From assembly GCA_963842305.1 (NCBI GenBank), contig CAWJFW010000005.1:186001-250000 (forward strand): DNA of 64,000 nucleotides. The letters run 5' to 3'. Both the position numbers and the translations under genes were made by a program. This document shows, piece after piece, positions 7,203 through 15,894 of the stretch. The stretch's first letter is position 1; every line of letters begins with the position of its first letter. The DNA is from JAIBJN01 sp963842305 (lineage in GTDB: Bacteria > Actinomycetota > Thermoleophilia > Gaiellales > Gaiellaceae). The notes beneath the pieces are model-generated. The model worked only from the letters and a program-made list of their open reading frames with translations. It ran no database searches and had not been told where the DNA came from.

Positions 7203-10200
7203 GTGAGCGCGCTCGCCCCCTTCAGCCCGGGAGTACGCGAGTGGTTCGAGCGGACGTTCGACGCGCCGACTCCCGCCCAAGAGCGAGGCTGGCCTGCCAT
7301 CGCCACGGGCCGCCACGTGCTCATCCAGGCGCCGACAGGCTCCGGAAAGACGCTCGCGGCGTTCCTATGGGCGCTCGACCAGGCGCGGCCGGGCGAGGGT
7401 ACGCAGGTGCTGTACGTCAGCCCTCTCAAGGCGCTGAACTACGACGTCGAGCGAAACTTGCGCGGACCGCTCGCCGGCATCGGTTCCGAGCTCTCGGTCG
7501 CCGTCCGCACGGGGGACACGCCGCCGAAGGAGCGAGCCGCGATGCTGAAGCGGCCGCCGGACATCCTGATCACGACGCCGGAGTCGCTTTTTCTCCTGCT
7601 CACCTCGCGCGCCCGCGAAACGCTTTCGAACGTTCGGGTCGTCATCGTCGACGAAGTGCATGCTGTTGCCGGCTCGAAGCGCGGCGCCCACCTCGCGCTG
7701 AGCCTGGAGCGGCTCGAGCGCCTCGTCGGCGGGCCGGTGCAGCGCGTCGGTCTCTCGGCCACCCAGCGGCCGCTCGAGGAGATCGGGAGGTTCGTCTCGG
7801 GAGGGCGCCCGATCGAACTCGTCGACGCGGGCACGCGCAAGGAGCTCGACCTGCGGGTCGTCGTCCCGCTCGAGGACATGCGCGAGCCGGGGGAGGGCGG
7901 CTCGATCTGGCCTTCTATCTACCCGGCGCTCCTCGAGCTCGTCCAGGAACACCGCTCGACGATCGTGTTCGTCAACAACCGTCGCCTGGCAGAGCGGCTC
8001 GCCCTTCGCCTGAACGAGCTCGCCGAGCGCGAGATCGCGCGCGCCCACCACGGCTCCCTCGCGCGCGAGCAGCGGGTGGAGGTCGAGGAGCTGCTCAAGA
8101 AGGGCGAGATCCCGTGCCTCGTGGCCACGTCCTCGCTCGAGCTCGGCATCGACATGGGCGCCATCGATCTCGTCGTCCAGGTCGAGTCGCCGAAGTCCGT
8201 CGCACGCGGCCTGCAACGGGTCGGTCGCGCCGGCCACCGGCTCGACGAGGCGTCGAAGGGCCGCATCTTCCCCAAGTTCAGGGCCGATCTGCTCGAGTCG
8301 GCCGTGGTCGTTCGCCGCATGAAGGAGGGGCTGATCGAGGAGACACGGGTTCCCCGGAACCCGCTCGACGTCCTTGCTCAGCAGATCGTCGCCGTCTGCG
8401 CACAGGAGGAGATCGATGTGGACGAGCTCCACGACCTCGCCCGGCGAGCGTGGCCGTTCCGCGATCTCTCGCGCCAGCAGCTCGAGAACGTCCTCGACAT
8501 GCTCGCCGGCCGCTATCCGTCGGAGGAGTTCGCCGAGCTGCGCCCGCGGATCACCTGGGACCGCGTGGCCGGGCTCCTGCGGGGCCGGGAAGGCGCTCGC
8601 AGGCTGGCGGTGACGAACGCCGGCACGATCCCGGATCGCGGCCTGTTCGGCGTCCATCTCGTCGACGGCGGCGGACGAGTCGGCGAGCTCGACGAGGAGA
8701 TGGTGTACGAGGCGCGCGCCGGGCAGACGTTCCTTCTCGGAGCGTCCACGTGGAGGATCGAAGAGATCACGCGCGACCGGGTGCTGGTCTCGCCGGCCCC
8801 CGGCGTGCCCGGACTCGTGCCCTTCTGGAAGGGCGAGGGCATCGGGCGACCGTACGAGCTCGGGGAGGCGATCGGGCGCACAGGCCGGGAGCTCCTCGCC
8901 CTCGACCACGATCGCGCCCGCGAGCGGCTCGTCTCCGAGCACGAGCTCGACGAGCGCGCCGCGGGGAACCTGCTCACGTTTCTGCGGGAGCAGGAACACG
9001 CAACCGGCGTGCTCCCGTCCGACCGGGCTGTGGTGGTCGAGCGCTTTCGCGACGAGATCGGGGATTGGCGGCTCTGTATCCTCACCCCCTTCGGAGCGCG
9101 GGTGCACGCGCCGTGGGCTCTTGCGCTCGCCGCGCGCCTGCGTGAGACCCACGGGCTCGAGGTCAACCTCATCTGGTCGGACGACGGGGTGGCGTTGCAC
9201 CTCCCCGATGCCGACACTCCTCCTCCGCTCGACGCGATGCTCGTCGGCCCGGACGAGGTCGAGGATCTCGTCGTCGGCGAGCTAGGCGGCACCGCGCTCT
9301 TCGGCGCGCGCTTTCGCGAGAATGCCGCGCGAGCGCTCCTGATCCCTCGCCGCCGGCCGGGCCAGCGCACGCCGCTCTGGCAGCAGCGGCTGAAGGCGCA
9401 GGGGCTGCTCCAGGTCGCGCGCCGCTATCCGGACTTCCCGGTCGTGTTGGAGACGTACAGGGAGGTTCTCCAGGACGTCTTCGACCTGCCCGCCCTCAGC
9501 GGCCTTCTGGAGGCGATTCGACAGCGCCGCATCGACCTCGTCGACGTCGAGACCCCGAGCGCCTCGCCCTTCGCCTCGTCGCTGCTCTTCGACTACGTCG
9601 CCACCTACATGTACGAGGACGACACGCCGCTCGCCGAGCGGCGGGCGCAGGCGCTCGCCCTCGACCGGGATCTGCTCAAGGAGCTGCTCGGGCAGGAGGA
9701 GCTCCGCGAGCTCATCGACCCCGCGGCGCTCGAGCAGGTCGAGCAGGAGTTGCGCGGCGCCGCTGCGAGCGCCGACGGATTGCACGATCTCCTGCTCCGG
9801 CGTGGCGACCTCGACCCGGCCGCCCTCGATGAGACGCTCGCACGAGCGCTCGAGGACGAGCGGCGCGCCGTGCGCATCCGCCTCGCGGGGGGAGAGCGCC
9901 TGATCGCCGCCGAGGACGCGGGGCGGTACCGGGACGCTCTCGGGGCCATGCCGCCCTCCGGCCTTCCAGACGCCTATCTCGACGGCGGCGACGATCCACT
10001 GGGCTGGATCCTTCGACGGTTCGCGCGTGGGCGCGGCCCGTTTACGACCGAGGAGGCCGCGCGGCATTTCGGGCTGGACCCGGCGCGCGTTGAGACGGTG
10101 CTGGTCGGCCTCGACCTCGTCCGAGGCGAGCTGCGGCCCGGCGGGACCGAGCGAGAGTGGTGCGATCCGGATGTCCTCCGGCGGCTCCGCCGCGCGAGCC

Positions 10201-11396
10201 TTGCGAAGCTTCGCAAGGAGGTCGAGCCGGTCGGACAGGGCGCGCTGGGACGGTTCCTGCCTGGTTGGCAAGGCATCGACCGCCAGGCGACGCTCCGCGA
10301 GGCGCTCGTCCCGCTCCAGGGGGTCTCGCTGCCGGTTGCCCTCTGGGAGAGCGAGGTGCTCCCGCGGCGCGTGCCCCGCTATCAGCCGGCGTGGCTCGAC
10401 CAGCTGACCGCGTCCGGGGAAGTCGTGTGGGTGGGCGCCGGCCTCGAGCGGGTCGCTCTCTATTTCCGGGAGGACGCTTCGGCCCTCGGGCGACCTGCCG
10501 CGCTCCCGCCGCCGGAGGAGGCCGCCCACGAGGCGATCCGCTCGGCGCTCGCAGGCGGAGCGTTGTTCTGGTTCGACCTGGTCGCGGCGGCCGGGCTCGA
10601 GGGCGAGGTCGCGCTTCCCGCGCTCTGGGATCTCGTCTGGGCGGGAGAGGTCACGAACGACGCCTGGCAGCCCTTGCGCGCGAGTCGCCGCTTCCAGGCG
10701 CCCCGTGTGCAGAAGCGGCCGAGGCGGTTCTCGCGTGCGCGAGCGGACGCGATCACGGCGACCCAGGGTCGCTGGTCGTCGACCGCCGGGCTCTTCATCG
10801 GCGCGCCCGACGCCCGAGCCCTGGCCGAGCTGCTCCTCGAGCGCCAGGGGATCGTCACGCGCGACGGCGTGCGCGCCGAAGGGATCCCGGGCGGCTATGC
10901 GCCCGTCTATCGGGAGCTGCGGAAGCTGGAGACGCTCGGGGTCTGCCGCCGTGGCTACTTCGTGGAGGGCCTCGGCGGGGCCCAGTTCGCGCTTCCGGGT
11001 GCGGTTGAGCGTCTCAGGGAGCAACCCGACGACGAGACCACGCTCGTCCTCGCCGCCGCCGATCCCGCTCAGCCGTACGGAGCTGCCCTGTCGTGGCCGA
11101 AGCGCTCCGGCGCCCGGGCTGCGCGCGTGGCGGGCGCCCTGATGGTGCTGCTCGACGGGGAGCCGGTCCTCTTCGTCGAGCGCGGCGGCCGCTCGCTCGT
11201 TCCGCTCCGCGATCCCGAGGAGCCGTGGCTTCGCACCGCACTCGCTGCACTCGTCGAGCACGCGCGGCGAACGGGCGTGAAGCGACTCGCGGTCGAGCGC
11301 TTCGACGCTGACCCGGTCGGAGAGACCGAGGCGATGCCGCTCCTCGTGGAGGCGGGCTTCCTTCCGGGTCCTCGTCGCGCGGTGCTTCGAGCGTAG
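7203..11396 (+). CDS. lhr: Large Lhr-type ATP-dependent helicase
   Basis: This 1397-residue superfamily 2 DNA-repair helicase is of the long Lhr type. The N-terminal core shows motif I APTGSGKT, Ia YVSPLKALNYD, DEVH box VIVDEVHAVAG, motif III VGLSATQRP, then the second RecA domain with STIVFVNNRRLAERLALRLNE, SSLELGIDMG and the QRVGRAGH arginine-finger block. The winged-helix and Lhr-specific domains follow to about residue 850, and a long C-terminal domain fills the rest. The length is close to the roughly 1500 residues of mycobacterial Lhr. The DNA glycosylase gene starts two bases after the stop. This matches the lhr-nei pair known in Mycobacterium (Rv3296-Rv3297), so joint work in base repair is likely. 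Confidence 0.95.
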   Translation: MSALAPFSPGVREWFERTFDAPTPAQERGWPAIATGRHVLIQAPTGSGKTLAAFLWALDQARPGEGTQVLYVSPLKALNYDVERNLRGPLAGIGSELSVAVRTGDTPPKERAAMLKRPPDILITTPESLFLLLTSRARETLSNVRVVIVDEVHAVAGSKRGAHLALSLERLERLVGGPVQRVGLSATQRPLEEIGRFVSGGRPIELVDAGTRKELDLRVVVPLEDMREPGEGGSIWPSIYPALLELVQEHRSTIVFVNNRRLAERLALRLNELAEREIARAHHGSLAREQRVEVEELLKKGEIPCLVATSSLELGIDMGAIDLVVQVESPKSVARGLQRVGRAGHRLDEASKGRIFPKFRADLLESAVVVRRMKEGLIEETRVPRNPLDVLAQQIVAVCAQEEIDVDELHDLARRAWPFRDLSRQQLENVLDMLAGRYPSEEFAELRPRITWDRVAGLLRGREGARRLAVTNAGTIPDRGLFGVHLVDGGGRVGELDEEMVYEARAGQTFLLGASTWRIEEITRDRVLVSPAPGVPGLVPFWKGEGIGRPYELGEAIGRTGRELLALDHDRARERLVSEHELDERAAGNLLTFLREQEHATGVLPSDRAVVVERFRDEIGDWRLCILTPFGARVHAPWALALAARLRETHGLEVNLIWSDDGVALHLPDADTPPPLDAMLVGPDEVEDLVVGELGGTALFGARFRENAARALLIPRRRPGQRTPLWQQRLKAQGLLQVARRYPDFPVVLETYREVLQDVFDLPALSGLLEAIRQRRIDLVDVETPSASPFASSLLFDYVATYMYEDDTPLAERRAQALALDRDLLKELLGQEELRELIDPAALEQVEQELRGAAASADGLHDLLLRRGDLDPAALDETLARALEDERRAVRIRLAGGERLIAAEDAGRYRDALGAMPPSGLPDAYLDGGDDPLGWILRRFARGRGPFTTEEAARHFGLDPARVETVLVGLDLVRGELRPGGTEREWCDPDVLRRLRRASLAKLRKEVEPVGQGALGRFLPGWQGIDRQATLREALVPLQGVSLPVALWESEVLPRRVPRYQPAWLDQLTASGEVVWVGAGLERVALYFREDASALGRPAALPPPEEAAHEAIRSALAGGALFWFDLVAAAGLEGEVALPALWDLVWAGEVTNDAWQPLRASRRFQAPRVQKRPRRFSRARADAITATQGRWSSTAGLFIGAPDARALAELLLERQGIVTRDGVRAEGIPGGYAPVYRELRKLETLGVCRRGYFVEGLGGAQFALPGAVERLREQPDDETTLVLAAADPAQPYGAALSWPKRSGARAARVAGALMVLLDGEPVLFVERGGRSLVPLRDPEEPWLRTALAALVEHARRTGVKRLAVERFDADPVGETEAMPLLVEAGFLPGPRRAVLRA

Positions 11397-11398
11397 CG

Positions 11399-12151
11399 AT
11401 GCCCGAGGGCGATGCCCTTCATCGTGCCGCCGACCGACTGCGCGTCCTCGAGGGCGACGTTGTCGAGGTCGAGACGCCGCATCCCCGTGCGGCGGCGCTG
11501 CAGCTCGTCGAACGGCTCGACGGGCTCCGGCTCGAGCGTGTCCGCGCGGTCGGCAAGAACCTCCTGCTCGACTTCGAGGGAGGCCTCGTCCTCCGCAGTC
11601 ACCTGCGAATGCGAGGCCGCTGGCGCGTCGAGTCCGCGGGCCACGAGCCTCTCGGCATGCCCTGGCTCGTGCTGCGGGGCCGGCAGCGCCAGGCGGTGCT
11701 GTGGAACGGCCCTGTCCTGGAGCTGACGCGCGGACGGTCGCCCACGGCGGCGCGGCTCGGACCGGACATCATGAGCAACCCGCCCGACCTAGCCGGCATG
11801 CTCTCGCGCCTCCGCGCCGCCCGGCAGTCGCGCGAAGTAGGCGAGGCCCTCCTCGACCAGCGGCTCGTTGCGGGGATCGGGAACATGTGGAGGGCCGAGG
11901 CGCTCTTCGCCGCCCGGGTGTCTCCGTGGCGCCGGCTCGCCGAGTTGGACGACGGCGAGCTCAGTGCCCTGCTCGCCGATGCTGCCCGGCTCATGCGTGC
12001 GGACCGCAGGCGTCATCGGGTGTACCGGCGAGCCGGGCGTCCCTGCGTGCGCTGTGACACCCGAATTCGCTCGTGCCCGCAGGGCGACGAGGCGCGGATC
12101 GCGTACTGGTGCCCGGCGTGTCAGGCAGGAACGAGCCCGGCGGGGGCGTAA
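11399..12151 (+). CDS. nei: Fpg/Nei-family DNA glycosylase/AP lyase
   Basis: This 250-residue enzyme excises oxidised bases and nicks the resulting abasic site. It starts MPEGD, giving the catalytic Pro2 and Glu3 after Met removal. The conserved lysine is in AVGKNLLLDF, the void-filling region in RSHLRMRGRW, the H2TH segment in LLDQRLVAGIGNMWRAEALF, and a C-terminal zinc finger has CVRC...CPAC. The MPEGD start and adjacency to lhr favour the Nei (endonuclease VIII) side of the family. Two bases separate it from lhr, so the two are cotranscribed. Confidence 0.93.
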   Translation: MPEGDALHRAADRLRVLEGDVVEVETPHPRAAALQLVERLDGLRLERVRAVGKNLLLDFEGGLVLRSHLRMRGRWRVESAGHEPLGMPWLVLRGRQRQAVLWNGPVLELTRGRSPTAARLGPDIMSNPPDLAGMLSRLRAARQSREVGEALLDQRLVAGIGNMWRAEALFAARVSPWRRLAELDDGELSALLADAARLMRADRRRHRVYRRAGRPCVRCDTRIRSCPQGDEARIAYWCPACQAGTSPAGA

Positions 12152-12160
12152 CCGTTCCGC

Positions 12161-13459
12161 GTGTCCGACAGGGCTTCTGACAGCCGACCTCCGACAGGAG
12201 GAACGGGAAAGGCATCGCGCTCGCCGCAGCTCTGTACGGCGCTTCGCGGCTTCTGCCTCGGTGCCTTTTTCGACCTCGGTCTCGAGCTCGAGGGCGGCGC
12301 CGACCTCCCGATCGCGCTCGAGGAGCATGCGGGGCCAAACCGCCCGACGCTCTACGAGTACCGGCCGCTCGTCGGCTCCTTCATCGAGCAGCGGGCCGGG
12401 CGGATCGCCCTGCGCGAGGACGCTCGCGAGGCTCTCGCGGCGCTGAAGGACGAGCCGGCCGCAGGGATCTTCGCCAGCGCGCATGCAGACGAGCGCGTCG
12501 GCGAGGACGAAGCCCTCCGGCGTACCGTCCTGATCCCGCTGCTCGTCGCCACGGCGGAGGCCTGCGGCGGCTTCGATTGGGACGACGCCGCCTTCGAGCG
12601 GGCCTACGCCGAGCTCGAACGATCGCTCTACGGCGACCGCCGCTCGTACGCTGCGCTCGCGCCGCTCGTCGGCCTGACCGCAGGGGGCACGATGGAGCTC
12701 GGCCGAGGCGTGCGCGTCAGGCCGGCCGCTGCCAACGAGCTGACCGCGGCATGGCCGGACGCCGGACGTCTGCTCCCACGCGACTGGGGTCGCGAGGTCG
12801 ATCGGACGCTCGTACTCGAGCTCGAAGCGGAGCTCGACTCCCACGCCTGCCGCGTCCCGGACGCCCCGGGGGAGTTCGGTAGGGCCGTCAGCGCCCTTCG
12901 GCTGGCGACGCCCGGCGCGATCGCCGGCGGACCCGTCGTCTTCGAGCGGCTCGACTTCAGGCCCTACGGCGTCAGGCCGATGCCCGCCACGGCCGCCCAG
13001 GTTCCGCCCGGCCAGGCTACGCGGCTCGACGTCTTCCGGGCACCGCTCGTGATCGAGCTGCAGACGCGGCTCGCCGATGCGCCCGACGACCTTCTGGAGG
13101 CGCTCGACCGCTGGGAGCTCGCGCTCTTCCACGCGGGCGCCCATCGCTCCGACGAGCTTCGTGAAGCCCTCGAGGCGCTCTTGGGCTGTGACGAGGGACC
13201 GTGGGCGGCGGCGATGCGCGCCGCTGTTCTCCTGGGCGAGACCGCCCGGGAGCGGGAGGATCTCCTGATCTCGCTACGCGCGCTGCTCGACGGCGACGGC
13301 CCGGGCGCGCGGGCCGAGGACGCCGTGCGACGAGCGCTCATCGAGACGCTCCTCGAAGGCTCCCGCGAGGAGCTCGTCGCCGTCCTCGACGAGGCGCTTC
13401 TTGGCCTGCGACCCCGGCCGCAGGTCAGCTCGTCGTCCCGGGTGCTCGCAACCGGATGA
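12161..13459 (+). CDS. Conserved-type hypothetical protein in the lhr-nei operon
   Basis: This 432-residue protein starts with GTG nine bases after nei. I do not recognise a family. It is soluble, without signal peptide or membrane helix, rich in Ala/Leu/Arg/Glu, and mainly helical at the C terminus (LLEALDRWELALFHAGAHRSDELREALEALLG). The middle has mixed strands (TLVLELEAELDSHACRVPDAPGEFGRAVSALRL). The stop overlaps the next small membrane gene by ATGA, so at least three genes after lhr are coupled. A repair-related role is only a guess from position. Confidence 0.7.
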   Translation: MSDRASDSRPPTGGTGKASRSPQLCTALRGFCLGAFFDLGLELEGGADLPIALEEHAGPNRPTLYEYRPLVGSFIEQRAGRIALREDAREALAALKDEPAAGIFASAHADERVGEDEALRRTVLIPLLVATAEACGGFDWDDAAFERAYAELERSLYGDRRSYAALAPLVGLTAGGTMELGRGVRVRPAAANELTAAWPDAGRLLPRDWGREVDRTLVLELEAELDSHACRVPDAPGEFGRAVSALRLATPGAIAGGPVVFERLDFRPYGVRPMPATAAQVPPGQATRLDVFRAPLVIELQTRLADAPDDLLEALDRWELALFHAGAHRSDELREALEALLGCDEGPWAAAMRAAVLLGETAREREDLLISLRALLDGDGPGARAEDAVRRALIETLLEGSREELVAVLDEALLGLRPRPQVSSSSRVLATG

Positions 13460-13686
13460 CGTTCCCGAGCCGGGCGGAGCTGATGCGCCGCCGCCGGTGC
13501 CGGCTGCTTGTCGTCGGCATGGCGCTCGCCGTGCTCCTCCCGGTCTTCCAGTGGAGCTGGATCACGCTCGCGATCGGGCTGGGCGGGCTCGCGATCCTTC
13601 TCGTCGTCTACCGGCGTGAATGTGCGGGCACGTCCGCGCGAGAACCGACACAGCCCGACACACATCCGCGCGATCCCGAGGCGTAG
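13456..13686 (+). CDS. Small two-helix membrane protein
   Basis: This 76-residue product starts inside the stop of the preceding gene (ATGA at 13456-13459). An Arg-rich start (SRAELMRRRRCRLL) is followed by two close hydrophobic segments (LLVVGMALAVLLPVF and WITLAIGLGGLAILLVVY) with a short W-S-W turn and then a polar Thr/Pro/Asp tail. This predicts a hairpin membrane protein with both ends in the cytoplasm. Function unknown. Confidence 0.65.
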   Translation: MTFPSRAELMRRRRCRLLVVGMALAVLLPVFQWSWITLAIGLGGLAILLVVYRRECAGTSAREPTQPDTHPRDPEA

Positions 13687-13696
13687 CCTCGGACGC

Positions 13697-13984
13697 GTGG
13701 ACGAAGCACGCATTCTCATCCGACGGCTCGAGCGAATCGACGCGCTGAAGCGCGAGGCAGCACCGACGGAGGAGCTCCTCGGCGAGGTCCGGCAGCTCCT
13801 CGCCGAAGGTGAGGCGTGGCTGGCCGCGGAGCGCACGGGTTCCGGCCGGCGCAACGGAAACGATCCACTCGACTCAGCCATGGAACCGGCGGCGAGGGCG
13901 GCGGCTGCTCTCGAGTGCTGTCGGACGACGCTGGCGAGAAGAAACGGGGTGGCGCCGAAGACGGCCGACGCGACCTCCCTATAA
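13697..13984 (+). CDS. Small helical hypothetical protein
   Basis: This 95-residue protein starts with GTG; a TAGCCT box lies at 13684-13689, seven bases upstream. The first 55 residues look like a helical hairpin or coiled coil (DEARILIRRLERIDALKREA, then EELLGEVRQLLAEGEAWL); the rest is Arg/Ala-rich. No family is recognised. Its stop TAA is part of the TATAAT box that precedes the ureohydrolase gene. Confidence 0.55.
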   Translation: MDEARILIRRLERIDALKREAAPTEELLGEVRQLLAEGEAWLAAERTGSGRRNGNDPLDSAMEPAARAAAALECCRTTLARRNGVAPKTADATSL

Positions 13985-13985
13985 T
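13980..13985 (+). promoter_or_regulatory. -10 box (consensus TATAAT) of ureohydrolase gene
   Basis: A perfect TATAAT, rare in this GC-rich sequence, ends nine bases before the ATG at 13995 and overlaps the stop codon of the upstream gene. The -35 region is not recognisable. Confidence 0.55.
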
Positions 13986-13994
13986 CGCGACCTC

Positions 13995-14933
13995 ATGCCG
14001 CGCTACGGGCCGCCGGACGGGTTTGTGACCCCGCGCTTCTCGGGCCCGCGAACCTTCATGCGGCTGCCTCACGTCTCGGATCTGGAGGGAGTGGACGTTG
14101 CGATCGTCGGCATCCCGACAGACGGCGCGGTCGTCTACCGCACGGGCGCGCGCTTCGGGCCCGAGGGCATTCGTAGCGTCTCCGTGACCCTGCGCAACTT
14201 CAACCCGCTCCTCGGCGTGGATGTGGTCGAGAAGCTCTCGCTCGTGGACTTCGGTGACGTGCCTACGGTGCCGGGCTCGACGGCGGACTCGCTCGAGCGC
14301 TCGACCGCGGCCCTGGCCGACATCGCCGCCGCGGGGGTAACGACGATCTGCCTCGGCGGCGACCATACGGTCCTCCTGGCCGAACTCCGGGCCCTCGCGA
14401 CAGTGCACGGCCCGCTCGCGCTCGTCCAGTTCGACTCGCATCACGATCTGTGGGACGAGTACTTCGGGCAGAAGCTCTTCCACGGAAGCGTCGTTCGCCG
14501 GGCGGTCGAGGAGGGTCTGATCGACCCGAGCCGGTCGATTCAGGCCGGGCTGCGAGGATCCTTGAACGAGGCGGCAGACGCCGGCCTGCCGGCGCAGTTC
14601 GGGATCGACGCATTGAGCTACGAGGAGCTTGCCGCGCTCGGCCCGGCGCGCTTTTCGGAGCGGGTGCGCGACCGCGTCGGCGCGGCGCCGTGCTTCCTGT
14701 CCTTCGACATCGACTTCGTCGACCCCGCGTTCGCGCCGGGCACGGGGACGCCCGAGGTCGGCGGGCCGTCGAGCAGGGAGGCGCTCACCTACGTCCGCTC
14801 GCTCGCGGGGCTCGACTTTCGCGGTTTCGACTGCGTCGAGGTCTCGCCTCCCTTCGATCCCGCAGGCGTGACGGCGCTCGTGGCCGCGAACGCCTGCTTC
14901 GAGATGCTCTCGATCCTCGCCCTCCGACGCTGA
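13995..14933 (+). CDS. Ureohydrolase (agmatinase/arginase family)
   Basis: This 312-residue binuclear manganese hydrolase cleaves a guanidino group to release urea or a related product. The metal ligands appear as LGGDHTV (His), QFDSHHDLWDE (Asp-x-His-x-Asp, with Ser where most enzymes have Ala) and SFDIDFVDPAFAPGTGTPEVGG (Asp-x-Asp). FRTG-like YRTGARFGPEGIR is near the N terminus. The EVGG signature favours agmatinase over arginase, but guanidinobutyrase or a related substrate is possible. It has its own strong -10 box. Confidence 0.9.
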   Translation: MPRYGPPDGFVTPRFSGPRTFMRLPHVSDLEGVDVAIVGIPTDGAVVYRTGARFGPEGIRSVSVTLRNFNPLLGVDVVEKLSLVDFGDVPTVPGSTADSLERSTAALADIAAAGVTTICLGGDHTVLLAELRALATVHGPLALVQFDSHHDLWDEYFGQKLFHGSVVRRAVEEGLIDPSRSIQAGLRGSLNEAADAGLPAQFGIDALSYEELAALGPARFSERVRDRVGAAPCFLSFDIDFVDPAFAPGTGTPEVGGPSSREALTYVRSLAGLDFRGFDCVEVSPPFDPAGVTALVAANACFEMLSILALRR

Positions 14934-15060
14934 GCGCGGCCCGGGAGGCGGACCTCCGGCGGGTGCGGCCGAAACCGCTCAGACCCGCTTGGCAAGCCGG
15001 ATTGCGGCTTGGGGAAGCGGGGAAGGATTGTGCTACCCTGGCACGAAACAGGAGCCCTCA

Positions 15061-15894
15061 ATGGGCCTTTCCGGAATTCTCACGCGTCCGCTGAAGCGGA
15101 CGCCTACTTCACAAGGAGTCACGCTGGGTCAGGTCATCGCGCTCGCCAACCAGAAGGGTGGCGTGGCGAAGACGACGACGACGCTCAACCTCGCCGTCGC
15201 CTTCCGGGAGCAAGGGTTCAACGTCCTCGGCGTCGACCTCGACCCGCAGGGCAACCTGACCATGAGCCAGGGCATGGATCCGGACACGGTCGAGCGCTCG
15301 ATGTTCGACGTGCTCGTACACAGCGTGCCCGTCGACGAGGTCATCCACCGAACCGAGATCGACCTCGCCGTCTCGTCGATCGACCTGGCGGGCGCCGAGC
15401 TCGCGCTCTCGAGCATGATCGGCCGGGAGCGCGCTCTGCAGAAGGCGCTGCTCCCGGTGCGGAGCCGCTACGACTACATCCTCATCGACACGCCGCCGTC
15501 GCTCGGGCTCCTGACCATCAACGCGCTTACGGCCGCAGACAGCGTCATCGTGCCGGTGCAGTGCGAGTACCTCTCACTCCGGGGGCTCGTCCAGCTCGAG
15601 AACACGCTCTCAATGATCCGCGAGAACCTCAATCCGACCGTCGAGATCCGCGGCATCCTCCCGACCATGTACGACGGGAGGACGCTCCACTCGAAGGAGG
15701 CGGTCGAGATGCTGAAGGAGAACTTCGGCGACCTCGTGTTCGAGACGAGGATCCGCAAGACGGTGCGGTACGCGGAGGCCCCGGTGCAGGGCAGCTCCGT
15801 CCTCAAGTACGACCCGTCCGGCAGCGCCGCGGAGGCATATCGCGACCTTGCCAAGGAGGTGCTCGATGGCGCGACGCCGCGCCAGCATGCGTGA
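15061..15894 (+). CDS. ParA/MinD-family ATPase paired with FtsZ
   Basis: This 277-residue protein starts at ATG 15061 behind AGGAG. After about 25 linker residues comes the deviant Walker A ANQKGGVAKTTTTLNLA, with the signature Lys early in the loop. LGVDLDPQGNLTMSQG, DYILIDTPPSLGLLTINAL (Walker B) and VQCEYLSLRGL complete a ParA/Soj-type ATPase. A possible promoter with TGCTACCCT (-10 at 15034-15039) lies in the 127-base gap upstream. No parB gene is nearby; instead ftsZ starts inside its 3' end, so it may position the FtsZ ring or another cargo and not the chromosome. That role is inference. Confidence 0.9.
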   Translation: MGLSGILTRPLKRTPTSQGVTLGQVIALANQKGGVAKTTTTLNLAVAFREQGFNVLGVDLDPQGNLTMSQGMDPDTVERSMFDVLVHSVPVDEVIHRTEIDLAVSSIDLAGAELALSSMIGRERALQKALLPVRSRYDYILIDTPPSLGLLTINALTAADSVIVPVQCEYLSLRGLVQLENTLSMIRENLNPTVEIRGILPTMYDGRTLHSKEAVEMLKENFGDLVFETRIRKTVRYAEAPVQGSSVLKYDPSGSAAEAYRDLAKEVLDGATPRQHA

